From an uncultured Bacteroidales bacterium (GTDB lineage Bacteria > Bacteroidota > Bacteroidia > Bacteroidales > Paludibacteraceae), in contig UQNE01000005.1 of the NCBI GenBank assembly GCA_900542355.1, positions 1 through 64,000 of the forward strand: DNA of 64,000 bases, in the 5' to 3' direction. Below are positions 7,974-16,098 of this stretch, one piece after another. The first letter of the stretch is position 1; each line of letters opens with the position of its first letter. Under the pieces are notes generated by a model, which was given only the letters and a program-made list of their open reading frames with translations, was not told the DNA's origin and searched no databases. The translations under genes and the position numbers were made by a program.

Positions 7974-8936
7974 TTACTGCCAGATAATAAAAGAAATGTT
8001 CTTGTAGATTTTGTTGAGCCACTGGTCGCCAATGGGATGCCCCACCCCGTTGGTATCAGCAAACCAACCGATAGAGGTGCTTCCTGTAAGGTAGATGGCG
8101 TTCTCTGCGCCGATGTCCACCAAGGCTTGTGCGAAATCGTGCAGCGACTCGGTTGTGCCGGTCATCACCACAAGCGTATGTCCGTCCATCTGGCACAAGG
8201 CACGCCGCAGCGACTTGTTTTTCAGTTCGTTCTCCACCAATCGCCCGTTATCCACCAATGGGTACTGGCGGAAGAAATCGCCACCTGTCTCGGTGGCTTG
8301 CTCAAACAAGGGGGAGTTGTCCGATACGCCGACATAGGGGATGCCATCGATGATAGCGCAGTAGCCGCGTTTGCTAAGCCCCCAACTGACAGGGTTGCCA
8401 CGCAGGACAAAAGCCCCTACAATTTTCTTGTTATCGGCGCGAATGTCGGCTGCTTGAAAACAAGCCACCCACTTCGCCGTATCACGCAGGCAATCATAAC
8501 CAATCTCCAAACGGGGTGTGCAATGGATAGGCAACAGAATAGTAAGCGGTATATCGTTCACCACCGTATCTTTTCGGAGTGCTCCTCGTGCGGTGCAGGT
8601 GTCGGAATCGATGAGCCAAGAGCGCAAGGGGTGAGGCAATTGCGGCTGTTGGGGTGTCGGTTCAAAAGCCGAAGCAACAGGCGCATCTTCGGTAGTATGC
8701 GTGAGGCAAACCGCCAAGACGACTCCGGCAATAAGCAGCAATAGCCCGGCTGCCAACAAACCCCACAGCCATGGGCGAAAGTGTTTGCGAGGATGTGCCG
8801 TGGCATACGCAGGCATACGATGCACATCGTATTCGCCGCACTCCGCCGACTTTTTTACCTGATCGGTTGCATGCGGATCGTTGTTCGGGTCGTAGCGCAG
8901 AAAGCGAACCTCGTTATCTTTTATATCATCATTCAT
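7974..8936 (-). CDS. Membrane-anchored phosphodiester glycosidase-like protein
   Basis: The 320-residue protein has a cytoplasmic N-terminal tail, one membrane helix at about 55-79, and an exported domain. That domain resembles the phosphodiester glycosidase (NAGPA/DUF2233) fold in its last third: an Arg-rich start (RRALCQMDGHTLVVMTG), then FAQALVDIGAENAIYLTG and a final glycine-rich turn. This is the order seen around the active site of that family. The match is by motif order only and could be wrong. Its start overlaps the LytTR gene stop by 4 bp (ATGA), so the two are translationally coupled. Confidence 0.6.
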   Translation of the reverse strand: MNDDIKDNEVRFLRYDPNNDPHATDQVKKSAECGEYDVHRMPAYATAHPRKHFRPWLWGLLAAGLLLLIAGVVLAVCLTHTTEDAPVASAFEPTPQQPQLPHPLRSWLIDSDTCTARGALRKDTVVNDIPLTILLPIHCTPRLEIGYDCLRDTAKWVACFQAADIRADNKKIVGAFVLRGNPVSWGLSKRGYCAIIDGIPYVGVSDNSPLFEQATETGGDFFRQYPLVDNGRLVENELKNKSLRRALCQMDGHTLVVMTGTTESLHDFAQALVDIGAENAIYLTGSTSIGWFADTNGVGHPIGDQWLNKIYKNISFIIWQ

Positions 8937-9301
8937 AATCCAAATTCTTCTTCGATAGCAGACTTTAGGTTCTTTAGAATATCTTTGCTGATTGCCAGTT
9001 CGTATCGGCAGAGTTGGCTATCAAGCAACACCAATTTCTGATGCGTAATATCAATAGAATAGATATAGTCGGTATTGATATTTAGGCTTCTACCTATTCG
9101 AACGAAGCGGTTGCTATCCTCCTTGAGTTGCGCAACCAACAAGTCTTCGATTTGGCCTAATTGGTAGGTAATACATTCGGAATGCTTTCCGACAACAAAG
9201 ATAGTGGTATAGTTGCCATCCGCCTCAAGATAGACAATATGCTCCGCTGCTATGCGCAACAGAGCCTTTGAGGTGGATATTATCAGAAAACCATCGGCCA
9301 T
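8933..9301 (-). CDS. Stand-alone LytTR DNA-binding regulator
   Basis: The 122-residue protein is a single LytTR domain: HIVYLEADGNYTTI, then the FVRIGRSLNINTDYIYSID block, ending in a helix. There is no receiver or membrane domain. Such proteins bind direct repeats in promoters. It is coupled by a 4-bp overlap to the glycosidase-like gene. The promoter at 9344-9313 predicts a transcription start only about 5 nt before the ATG at 9301. The mRNA may therefore be nearly leaderless, which also rules out the longer upstream frame. Confidence 0.88.
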   Translation of the reverse strand: MADGFLIISTSKALLRIAAEHIVYLEADGNYTTIFVVGKHSECITYQLGQIEDLLVAQLKEDSNRFVRIGRSLNINTDYIYSIDITHQKLVLLDSQLCRYELAISKDILKNLKSAIEEEFGL

Positions 9302-9312
9302 AAAAAACGGTG

Positions 9313-9344
9313 CAAAAGTACGACTTTTTTGCGGGATATGCAAA
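9313..9344 (-). promoter_or_regulatory. Promoter of the LytTR operon
   Basis: TTTG (9344-9341), 20 bp and TACTTTTG (9320-9313) on the minus strand. Confidence 0.75.
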
Positions 9345-9357
9345 CATACAGACCAGT

Positions 9358-9510
9358 ATTCTCCGCTAATTGCGGTTAATTGCCCATTAAGGGCTTTGTT
9401 GTTGCTCCATTAAACGCCATTAAAGGGTCATTAAAACAATGCAGATTTCGATATAGGGGGGGATACCAATGTACCATCCGTGGGAGGCACTATTCTCCGC
9501 TAATTACGAT
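9358..9510. repeat. Intergenic repeat family A, two copies
   Basis: TTCTCCGCTAATTGCGGTTA starting at 9359 continues into ATTGCCCATTAA, then CCATTAAACGCCATTAAA and GGTCATTAAAAC. A second partial copy, TTCTCCGCTAATTACG, is at 9493-9508. This is the fullest copy in the window. Confidence 0.7.
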
Positions 9511-9609
9511 TGCTCTGCTGCGTGGGTACAAAGCACAACGGATACAAAATAGCAATTTGGAAGCGGAGCAAGGGAAGACAGTGTCATTTTGATAATTGAA
9601 CTTTGGGGC

Positions 9610-9647
9610 TTAGGTCTCGATGAGGTCCCGACAAGAGTTCGACGAAG
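9610..9647. repeat. Intergenic repeat family B copy
   Basis: TTAGGTCTCGATGAGGTC followed by CCGACAAGAGTTCGACGAAG. Near-identical copies are at 33259-33296 and 56793-56828. Confidence 0.75.
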
Positions 9648-9792
9648 TACAGGTTAGGTGCAGAATATCATTCTGTCAGCCATTGTGCAGAAGTATCTGA
9701 CATTTTGAAATATAGCCTAGTATAGACATGGTCCATACCTTAGGTATATGCGACGGGGGCACCAAGCGACAGTCGTGGAGATGTCATCGTCC

Positions 9793-9887
9793 GCCAACCA
9801 CGCCAACCTGCCAACCTTTTTACAAACTATACATATACCCGCGTGCGCGTGCGGGTGTATATATAGAAAAAGGTTGGCAGGTTGGCG
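9793..9887. repeat. Large palindromic element with GCCAACC arms
   Basis: A perfect 21-bp inverted repeat (9801-9821 and 9867-9887, built from GCCAACC units) encloses a second near-perfect inverted repeat, CTATACATATACCCGC and GCGGGTGTATATATAG, around a GTGCGCGT loop. The whole 87 bp can fold into one long hairpin on either strand. A further GCCAACC lies just outside at 9793-9799. No gene is recognised between 9345 and 10111. Confidence 0.85.
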
Positions 9888-9952
9888 GTCGGCATTGCCG
9901 ACAAATACAATTATTCACTGACTATCAATGATTTACATCGGATAGTATCTAT

Positions 9953-9974
9953 GCCAACCTTAGAGAGGTTGGCG
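9953..9974. repeat. Small satellite hairpin with the same GCCAACC motif
   Basis: GCCAACC-ttagaga-GGTTGGC lies about 65 bp from the large palindrome and reuses its arm heptamer. Confidence 0.7.
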
Positions 9975-9998
9975 TAGAAAACACCTATTTTGCCTACC

Positions 9999-10035
9999 AA
10001 AAAGCCTGCTTGGCATTGTACCAAACAGGCTTTTT
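9999..10035 (-). terminator. Bidirectional terminator downstream of pckA
   Basis: AAAAAGCCTG...CAGGCTTTTT is a perfect 10-bp stem with a T tract on both strands, 76 bp after the pckA stop. Confidence 0.88.
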
Positions 10036-10111
10036 CAGTATGCTTTATCAGGCTATTACCTGCGTAGGTCGGTTAGACCGACAAGGCAGATTTAGTCCGA
10101 CAGTCGGCAGA

Positions 10112-11716
10112 TTAGAGTTGAGGACCGGCAGCAACCAATGCCTTACCGGCTTCGTTGGTCTCGTACTTGGTGAAGTTCTTGATGAAACGACCTGCCAAGT
10201 CTTTTGCCTTAACATCCCACTCTGCAGCGTCTTTGTAGGTGTCGCGCGGATCGAGGATAGCGGGATCTACGCCCGGGAGAGCGGTCGGAACCTCGAAGTT
10301 GAAGTAAGGGATAGTCTTGGTAGGAGCGGTAAGGATGTCGCCACCGAGGATAGCGTCGATGATTCCACGGGTATCGCGGATTGAGATACGCTTGCCAGTA
10401 CCATTCCAACCGGTATTAACGAGGTATGCTTTCGCACCCGATTTCTCCATTTTCTTAACCAACTCCTCTGCGTATTTGGTAGGGTGGAGTTCGAGGAATG
10501 CCTGACCGAAGCAAGCCGAGAAAGTAGGAGTAGGCTCGGTGATACCACGCTCAGTACCTGCCAACTTAGCCGTGAAACCGCTCAAGAAGTAGTACTTGGT
10601 CTGCTCCGGAGTAAGGATGCTTACAGGAGGCAGAACGCCGAATGCATCAGCCGAGAGGAAGATAACATTCTTAGCAGCGGGACCTGCAGAGATGGGCTTA
10701 ACGATGTTGTTGATGTGGTAGATAGGATAACTTACACGGGTGTTCTCGGTAACGCTCTTGTCAGTGAAGTCAATCTTGCCGTTCTCATCAACGGTAACAT
10801 TCTCGAGCAGTGCGTCGCGGCGGATAGCGTTGTAGATATCGGGCTCGCTCTCTTTGTCGAGGTTGATTACCTTAGCATAGCAACCGCCTTCGAGGTTGAA
10901 TACGCCCTCGTCGTCCCATCCGTGCTCGTCATCACCGATGAGCAGACGCTTCGGGTCGGTAGAAAGAGTGGTCTTACCTGTACCCGACAGACCGAAGAAG
11001 ATAGCGGTGTTCTTGCCCTCCATATCGGTGTTAGCGGAGCAGTGCATCGAAGCGATACCCTTGAGAGGCAGGTAGTAGTTCTGCATAGAGAACATACCCT
11101 TCTTCATCTCGCCGCCGTACCATGTATTGATGATCACTTGCTCGTGGCTGGTGGTATTGAAAGCCACGCAGGTCTCAGAGTTCAAACCGAGTTCTTTGTA
11201 GTTCTCTACTTTGGCCTTGGATGCATTGTAGATGATGAAGTTAGGCTCAAAGTTCTCCAATTCCTCTTTGGAAGGACGGATAAACATATTGGTAACGAAG
11301 TGAGCCTGCCATGCAACCTCAACGATGAAACGCACAGCCAAGCGGGTCTCTTTGTTAGCACCGCAGAAAGCATCTACTACGAACAAGCGTTTGTTGGAGA
11401 GTTCTTTCTTAGCAATCTCCTTAACGGCAGCCCAAGTAGCCTCCGACATCGGGTGGTTGTCGTTCTTGTATGCCTCGCTGGTCCACCATACATTGTTGTG
11501 GCTCTGTGCGTCATCAACGATGTATTTGTCCTTAGGCGAACGGCCGGTGAATACGCCGGTCATTACATTGACAGCACCTAATTCGGTTACTTGTCCCTTC
11601 TCATAACCTACCAAGTCTGATTTGGTTTCCTCTGCGAACAACTGCTCGTAAGAAGGGTTGTGTACGATCTCGGTTGTACCCGTGATTCCGTACTGTGTAA
11701 GATCAAGATTTTTCAT
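10112..11716 (-). CDS. pckA: Phosphoenolpyruvate carboxykinase (ATP)
   Basis: PckA interconverts oxaloacetate and PEP; in fermentative Bacteroidales it mainly fixes CO2 onto PEP, conserving ATP on the way to succinate. The 534-residue protein has the substrate loop FTGRSPKDK (56-64), the kinase loop GLSGTGKTT (242-250), the metal-binding Asp262/Asp263 in IGDDEHGW, and IYHINNIV further on. The length matches the ATP-type family. It is monocistronic, bounded by a terminator at 9999 and divergent from the small RNA locus near 12.05 kb. Confidence 0.98.
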   Translation of the reverse strand: MKNLDLTQYGITGTTEIVHNPSYEQLFAEETKSDLVGYEKGQVTELGAVNVMTGVFTGRSPKDKYIVDDAQSHNNVWWTSEAYKNDNHPMSEATWAAVKEIAKKELSNKRLFVVDAFCGANKETRLAVRFIVEVAWQAHFVTNMFIRPSKEELENFEPNFIIYNASKAKVENYKELGLNSETCVAFNTTSHEQVIINTWYGGEMKKGMFSMQNYYLPLKGIASMHCSANTDMEGKNTAIFFGLSGTGKTTLSTDPKRLLIGDDEHGWDDEGVFNLEGGCYAKVINLDKESEPDIYNAIRRDALLENVTVDENGKIDFTDKSVTENTRVSYPIYHINNIVKPISAGPAAKNVIFLSADAFGVLPPVSILTPEQTKYYFLSGFTAKLAGTERGITEPTPTFSACFGQAFLELHPTKYAEELVKKMEKSGAKAYLVNTGWNGTGKRISIRDTRGIIDAILGGDILTAPTKTIPYFNFEVPTALPGVDPAILDPRDTYKDAAEWDVKAKDLAGRFIKNFTKYETNEAGKALVAAGPQL

Positions 11717-11884
11717 AATAGTATATTTTTATTTAATCAGTCATTTTGTCAAGTCGTCGGTTCGCTACAAAAACTACCCGACACCACTTTCTTTTGTGCA
11801 AAGTCTGTACCATATTGATACCTCAAAGGGAGGAAAAAACGAAGTGTACAATGTGCTTTGCAAAAAAGCCGTTCTTTAACGCCA

Positions 11885-11916
11885 CAAAATTACTACAAAA
11901 ACTCGAAACGCACAAA
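11885..11916 (-). promoter_or_regulatory. Likely pckA promoter
   Basis: TTTG (11916-11913), 20 bp and TAATTTTG (11892-11885) on the minus strand. It implies an untranslated leader of about 160 nt with no obvious structure. Confidence 0.6.
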
Positions 11917-12013
11917 AAGGGTGGCTCTTTTCGCCCAAAAACCATTTTTTTGATAAGTTTAGTTGCCAAAAACTAAGAAAATATGCTATAAAACATATTT
12001 TTCTTGCAAATTA

Positions 12014-12045
12014 TTTGGCAGTATCAAAAATATACCGTACCTTTG
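12014..12045 (+). promoter_or_regulatory. Promoter of a candidate small RNA
   Basis: TTTGG (12014-12018), a 19-bp spacer and TACCTTTG (12038-12045): a consensus promoter with no coding sequence downstream. Confidence 0.8.
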
Positions 12046-12050
12046 CACCG

Positions 12051-12126
12051 TGTTTTTCATGGTATTAGATTTAAGGTTAAGTAAAAAGATTGGGTTGTCG
12101 TGATGACAATCCACTTTTGTTTTTAT
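12051..12126 (+). ncRNA. Candidate structured small RNA, about 75 nt
   Basis: A consensus promoter is followed within about 75 nt by an intrinsic terminator, the stem GGGTTGTC/GACAATCC (12092-12112) with a T-rich tail. No ORF with a ribosome site lies between. The next gene in this direction is more than 4 kb away and the adjacent genes are on the other strand, so it is not an mRNA leader. I cannot assign it to a named family. The rest of 11717-12257 holds only the likely pckA promoter and AT-rich spacer. Confidence 0.6.
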
Positions 12127-12204
12127 AGGGGGGAGTCAATTAAGAATGAAGAATTAAGAATGGCAGTATTTCTATTCTGAAGATATACAACGCCATACCA
12201 ATAA

Positions 12205-12240
12205 ATTAGGGCTGCACGGAGTTTTCCGAACAGCCCTAAT
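12205..12240 (-). terminator. Terminator after trmB
   Basis: ATTAGGGCTG...CAGCCCTAAT is a perfect 10-bp stem 18 bp beyond the trmB stop, followed on the minus strand by TTTATT. Confidence 0.85.
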
Positions 12241-12257
12241 CTTTTATCTCAGGTCGA

Positions 12258-13040
12258 TTACTGCTTAGAGGTAGGTTCGACAGGCGATACATAGTTGCGC
12301 CCATACGAGCGATAAGTATCTTTCTCTATCTCTATCTGCGGTTCTTCCCATGCGGACTTATGCACCAACTGCCAACAGAGGTACTTGATTGTCAGTCCAC
12401 GATCGAGCCACTGGTGTTCGTAGTGGGTCTGCAGCATTTTGGCTTCGCTGAGCGGTGTCAGCGCATCATCGGTGGCATAGAGGTCGCCGGTGTCAGCAAT
12501 GACGGGATAGGTATTGAGGCGCACCATCTCGCGCGTGTACATATAAAGGAAAGGGCTATCCGTCTTGAGATGGATCAGTCCGCCCGAGCGCGCCACCTGC
12601 TGATAGCGTTGCATAAAATAGGTGGAAGTAAGTCGCTTGGTGGCTTTCTTCATCTGCGGGTCGGGGAAAGTAATCCAAATCTCATCCACCTCATCGGCAG
12701 CAAAGAAGGAGGTCAGCATCTCGATATTCGTGCGCAGGAATGCCACATTGGTCATCCCCGCCTGCTCGGCTTGCTTGGCACCTGCCCACATCCGTGCGCC
12801 TTTGATATCGATACCGATAAAGTTCTTATCGGGGTATAGTTGTGCCAATCCGACCGTATATTCGCCACGCCCGCAGCCCAACTCCAACACGATAGGGTTG
12901 CTATTATGGAAGTACTGATCGCGCCAATGCCCCGCCATTTGGGCGATGGGGTTATCGGGCAGTATCTCGCGTGCGCCACACTGGAAGACATTGTGGAATG
13001 TCTCCATCTCGGCAAATTTCTTCAGTTTATTCTTTCCCAT
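12258..13040 (-). CDS. trmB: tRNA (guanine-N7-)-methyltransferase
   Basis: TrmB methylates G46 of tRNA with S-adenosylmethionine. In the 260-residue protein the SAM loop ELGCGRGE is at 53-60 and the family signature FPDPQMKKATKR starts at 125. The N terminus carries a Bacteroidetes-type extension beginning MGKNKLKKFAEM. It starts 14 bp inside the end of gldH and is the last gene of the holB-ricT-gldH-trmB cluster. Confidence 0.96.
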   Translation of the reverse strand: MGKNKLKKFAEMETFHNVFQCGAREILPDNPIAQMAGHWRDQYFHNSNPIVLELGCGRGEYTVGLAQLYPDKNFIGIDIKGARMWAGAKQAEQAGMTNVAFLRTNIEMLTSFFAADEVDEIWITFPDPQMKKATKRLTSTYFMQRYQQVARSGGLIHLKTDSPFLYMYTREMVRLNTYPVIADTGDLYATDDALTPLSEAKMLQTHYEHQWLDRGLTIKYLCWQLVHKSAWEEPQIEIEKDTYRSYGRNYVSPVEPTSKQ

Positions 13041-13485
13041 TTTTTGTTATGATAAATCCTACATCCGATACGCCTCGCAAATTCTCTTCGCGCATACCCT
13101 GTTGAATATGCCATACCTGTTCGCCGCTGTGGGCAAAGCGATATGCCTCTTCGTATAGCACCGGCATCTCTATCAGTCCGTTTTGACCATTGCCGAGCCA
13201 TTCGCCGCGGTCGTTGGCAAGGTAGAACTCGATAGTATCCTGACGGAGTGTGTCGCCCACAAAGAGCCACATATTTTGGTACGGATACTGCTCCGTATGG
13301 CGCACACAGACAAGCATTTGGTAGGTAGCCGTAGTGTCCTCTATACTGAAACGATAGGTCAGCACCGAGTCTGCGCCCCACTCGTTCAGCGGAACGGACT
13401 GAAACTCGGAATAGACCGTATCACGGCTGCATGCTGCCAGCAGCAGACAACTACTTAGGAGTATTGTTCGGATTATTTCTTTCAT
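13027..13485 (-). CDS. gldH: Gliding-motility lipoprotein GldH
   Basis: GldH is an outer-membrane-associated lipoprotein first found as needed for Flavobacterium gliding. It also occurs in non-motile Bacteroidetes, where its role is unclear. The 152-residue product has lipobox LAAC (Cys19), the YSEFQSVPLNEWGADSVLTYRF block and a C-terminal SDVGFIITK. The ATG at 13485 gives the signal peptide; the upstream frame is the antisense-like shadow of the ricT tail. It overlaps ricT by 35 bp and trmB by 14 bp. Confidence 0.92.
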   Translation of the reverse strand: MKEIIRTILLSSCLLLAACSRDTVYSEFQSVPLNEWGADSVLTYRFSIEDTTATYQMLVCVRHTEQYPYQNMWLFVGDTLRQDTIEFYLANDRGEWLGNGQNGLIEMPVLYEEAYRFAHSGEQVWHIQQGMREENLRGVSDVGFIITKNGKE

Positions 13486-14752
13486 TGTTGCGCGGTGCGT
13501 TGTTGTTTCTCGGTCGGTTGTCGCGGCGGCGGTCGCCATCGGGGTGGCAGCCGCGCTCATCGCGGCCGTTATTAGCGTTTCGGCTGTCGCGGCGATCGCG
13601 ATTATCTCGGTTATCCCTACTATCTCGCCGGTCGCGGCGCGGGTTATTATTGCGCTGCTGTTGTCCGCGGTTGCGTTTCTTATCGAAGCGTGTCAGGTCG
13701 TCTTGCCCCACCACATTCTGATAGCCAATCTCGGGTATCTCGGTAGCGGTGGTCGATTTTCCTCCGAGTGTATCGGGTTTCTCGCCGCGGCGGTTCATCT
13801 CGATAATCTCCTTCGCGCGTTCGGGGGTCAGCACTTGCAGATTAACCGGCATACGCTGGTCGGTAGAGTAAGTAACCGCGCCTTTGAGCGGGTCGGTAGC
13901 AAACTGATAGTAGGTACCGTCTTTGGTCTCCAACGGGATATTGCGTTGCGGCATATTACGCACTGCCTCCTCATAAACGGGCACTTCGTAATTGAGGCAA
14001 CACTTGAGTTTGGCGCACATACCCGCCAGTTTCTGCGGATTGGGCGATATATTCTGCAAGCGTGCCGCCCCTGTACCTACCGACGAGAAATTGGTCATCC
14101 ATGTGCTGCAACAGAGTTCGCGTCCGCAAGGCCCCGTTCCACCGATACGCCCAGCCTCTTGACGCGCACCAATCTGCTTCATCTCCACACGGATACGGAA
14201 AGTCTCGGCATACACCTTGATCAGTTGACGAAAATCGACACGCCCGTCGGCGATATAGTAGAAGATGGCTTTTGAGCCGTCGCCCTGGTACTCCACATCG
14301 CCTATCTTCATCTCCAAGCCGAGCGACTTTGCCAATTGGCGTGCTTTGATCATCGTCTCTTGCTCTTTAGCATGTGCCTGCTCGGCACGCGCCAGATCCT
14401 CCTCTGTGGCAAAACGCAACACATCGCGTATCTCGTAGCGTGTGGTGTCGATGTGGTTCTTCTGCATCTGCAGCTTCACCAACCGCCCTGTCAGCACCAC
14501 CTCACCGAGGTCGGTACCCGGGTTAGCCCCCACTACAACCATCTTCCCTTTTTCCAAAGGCAGATGATTGGAGTTGTGGTAGTATCCCTTGCGGGTGTTT
14601 TTGAATTGCACCTCTACCAAATCGGTCTCTGCCACGCTCTCGGGCAGGTCGCACAGCCAATCGGTTACGGGCAACATGTGTGCCGAATTGCGGCAGCAAC
14701 CTTTTGCCCGAAATTGGCACGATTCATTATTCAGTGTGAATCTCTCTTCCAT
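13451..14752 (-). CDS. ricT: PSP1/RicT (YaaT-like) protein with Arg/Asn/Asp-rich tail
   Basis: PSP1-domain proteins such as B. subtilis YaaT/RicT modulate RNase Y-dependent mRNA processing; the Bacteroidetes role is not established. The 433-residue protein keeps the paired cysteine clusters GPCGRELCC and MCAKLKCCLNYE of the family. The last 80 or so residues are an unusual disordered tail of RRDSRDNRD-like repeats rich in Arg, Asp and Asn, probably RNA-binding (inference). The end of the tail's coding sequence overlaps the gldH signal-peptide codons. It is the second gene of the holB operon. Confidence 0.88.
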   Translation of the reverse strand: MEERFTLNNESCQFRAKGCCRNSAHMLPVTDWLCDLPESVAETDLVEVQFKNTRKGYYHNSNHLPLEKGKMVVVGANPGTDLGEVVLTGRLVKLQMQKNHIDTTRYEIRDVLRFATEEDLARAEQAHAKEQETMIKARQLAKSLGLEMKIGDVEYQGDGSKAIFYYIADGRVDFRQLIKVYAETFRIRVEMKQIGARQEAGRIGGTGPCGRELCCSTWMTNFSSVGTGAARLQNISPNPQKLAGMCAKLKCCLNYEVPVYEEAVRNMPQRNIPLETKDGTYYQFATDPLKGAVTYSTDQRMPVNLQVLTPERAKEIIEMNRRGEKPDTLGGKSTTATEIPEIGYQNVVGQDDLTRFDKKRNRGQQQRNNNPRRDRRDSRDNRDNRDRRDSRNANNGRDERGCHPDGDRRRDNRPRNNNAPRNNERNNPNNTPK

Positions 14753-14822
14753 TCTATGTATATGTGTATTTAATTAAGTTCCAACCTCCAACAGCACGCA
14801 AGTGCGATCCAACCTCCAACAT

Positions 14823-15992
14823 CTACCCCCTATTCTTCACCAATATAATCATCTGCAAGCATAGGTCGAAGAATATGATTTTCGCATTTCCGTTCTGCTC
14901 TATCTGGCGTTCTGCTTTTGCCAACTCGTTCATAATTGCCTCTACATTGGCGTTGTTGATAAAGGGTGCAAAACGCGTAGAGAACGCACGCTCCGCCGAG
15001 GTCTGGTAGTTCATCTCGGGATGTTGCAGGTTGTAGATATAGTTCTCACGCACCTGCCGCTGAGCGTATTGCAAGAAGCGTTTTTGCCGCTCGCGTCCCA
15101 CCTTGGCATCCGCCATATCCATACTCCACTTGCGCAGGTATTGCAGTGACTCAAACTTCTTCTGACTATTCTTTATCTCCCCCACCGTATAGGCATTGCG
15201 CATCAGAGCCACAAAAGCGTCAAACTCTTTGGTCGTTTCCTCTTTGGCTTCGGTCAGGCGTTTGGCAACCAGGTAACTGCCATTGGCTATGTGCGCATAG
15301 TCGGCTGCCGCCTCGGGCGACACCATCAGCCACTCTTGCAACGCCTGCGCAATCTCGCTCTCGGGCAGGCGCGGAACACTAATCTGCTGCGTACGCGATA
15401 AAATAGTGGCAAGCAACTGATCGGGGTGCTCGCTTACCAGCAGAAACACCGTCTGTGCAGGCGGTTCCTCCAGCAGTTTGAGCAACTTATTGGCGCAGGT
15501 CTCGTTCATCTTCTCCGGTTGCCAGATAATCATCACCTTGTAGCCGCTGCCAAAAGCCTTCAGACTCAGTTTGCGCAGTATCTCCGAACTCTCTTTCTCA
15601 TAGATCATCCCTTGTTTGGTCTCCACCTCCAAGGCTTTGTACCAGTCGTCCAAATCGAAATACCCGTCGCTCAGCACCAGGTTGCGGAACTTATCTACCA
15701 CATCATCGCATACATCGTACTTCTTGTCTTTGTCCTTCACTATCGGGAATACGAAGTGCAAATCGGGGTGCTGCAAGTGCTGGTACTGCAAGCAGGTAGG
15801 ACACACGCCGCACGAGTCCTGCTCCGTGCGGTTAGGGCAGTTGAGGTACTGCGCATAGGCTATCGCCAACTGCAACTTACCTACACCCGACGGACCTGCC
15901 AACAACTGAGCGTGTGGCACACGCCCCTCGGCTACCGACTGTATCAACCTCTGCTTTACCGCCGTCTGACCTATAATGTCCTTAAATTGCAT
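14823..15992 (-). CDS. holB: DNA polymerase III subunit delta'
   Basis: HolB is part of the clamp-loader complex. The 389-residue protein has the N-terminal AAA+ loop GPSGVGKLQ (33-41) and the zinc-binding cysteines 52, 61, 64 and 67. The SRTQQISVPRLPE sensor region follows near residue 200. It is longer than the E. coli protein (334 residues), mainly through extra sequence around residues 75-130. It is the first gene of the operon, with its own promoter, and lies 70 bp upstream of ricT. Confidence 0.94.
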   Translation of the reverse strand: MQFKDIIGQTAVKQRLIQSVAEGRVPHAQLLAGPSGVGKLQLAIAYAQYLNCPNRTEQDSCGVCPTCLQYQHLQHPDLHFVFPIVKDKDKKYDVCDDVVDKFRNLVLSDGYFDLDDWYKALEVETKQGMIYEKESSEILRKLSLKAFGSGYKVMIIWQPEKMNETCANKLLKLLEEPPAQTVFLLVSEHPDQLLATILSRTQQISVPRLPESEIAQALQEWLMVSPEAAADYAHIANGSYLVAKRLTEAKEETTKEFDAFVALMRNAYTVGEIKNSQKKFESLQYLRKWSMDMADAKVGRERQKRFLQYAQRQVRENYIYNLQHPEMNYQTSAERAFSTRFAPFINNANVEAIMNELAKAERQIEQNGNAKIIFFDLCLQMIILVKNRG

Positions 15993-16022
15993 ATCTCTGT
16001 GCTATTATCTACATTTAGCCCG

Positions 16023-16054
16023 CAAAGATACTAAAAAAATACGACATCTGCAAA
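16023..16054 (-). promoter_or_regulatory. Promoter of the holB-ricT-gldH-trmB operon
   Basis: TTTG (16054-16051), 20 bp and TATCTTTG (16030-16023) on the minus strand, with a leader of about 25 nt. Confidence 0.8.
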
Positions 16055-16098
16055 AATAAAGTGCCACACGCGCAAAATGCTGCTCCATTTGCCGTCTG

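Noticed and set aside
10484..11581. 365-codon plus-strand open frame opposite pckA
   Set aside because: It lies entirely antisense to a confidently identified gene and has no promoter, ribosome site or recognisable domain. It is a by-product of codon bias on the other strand.
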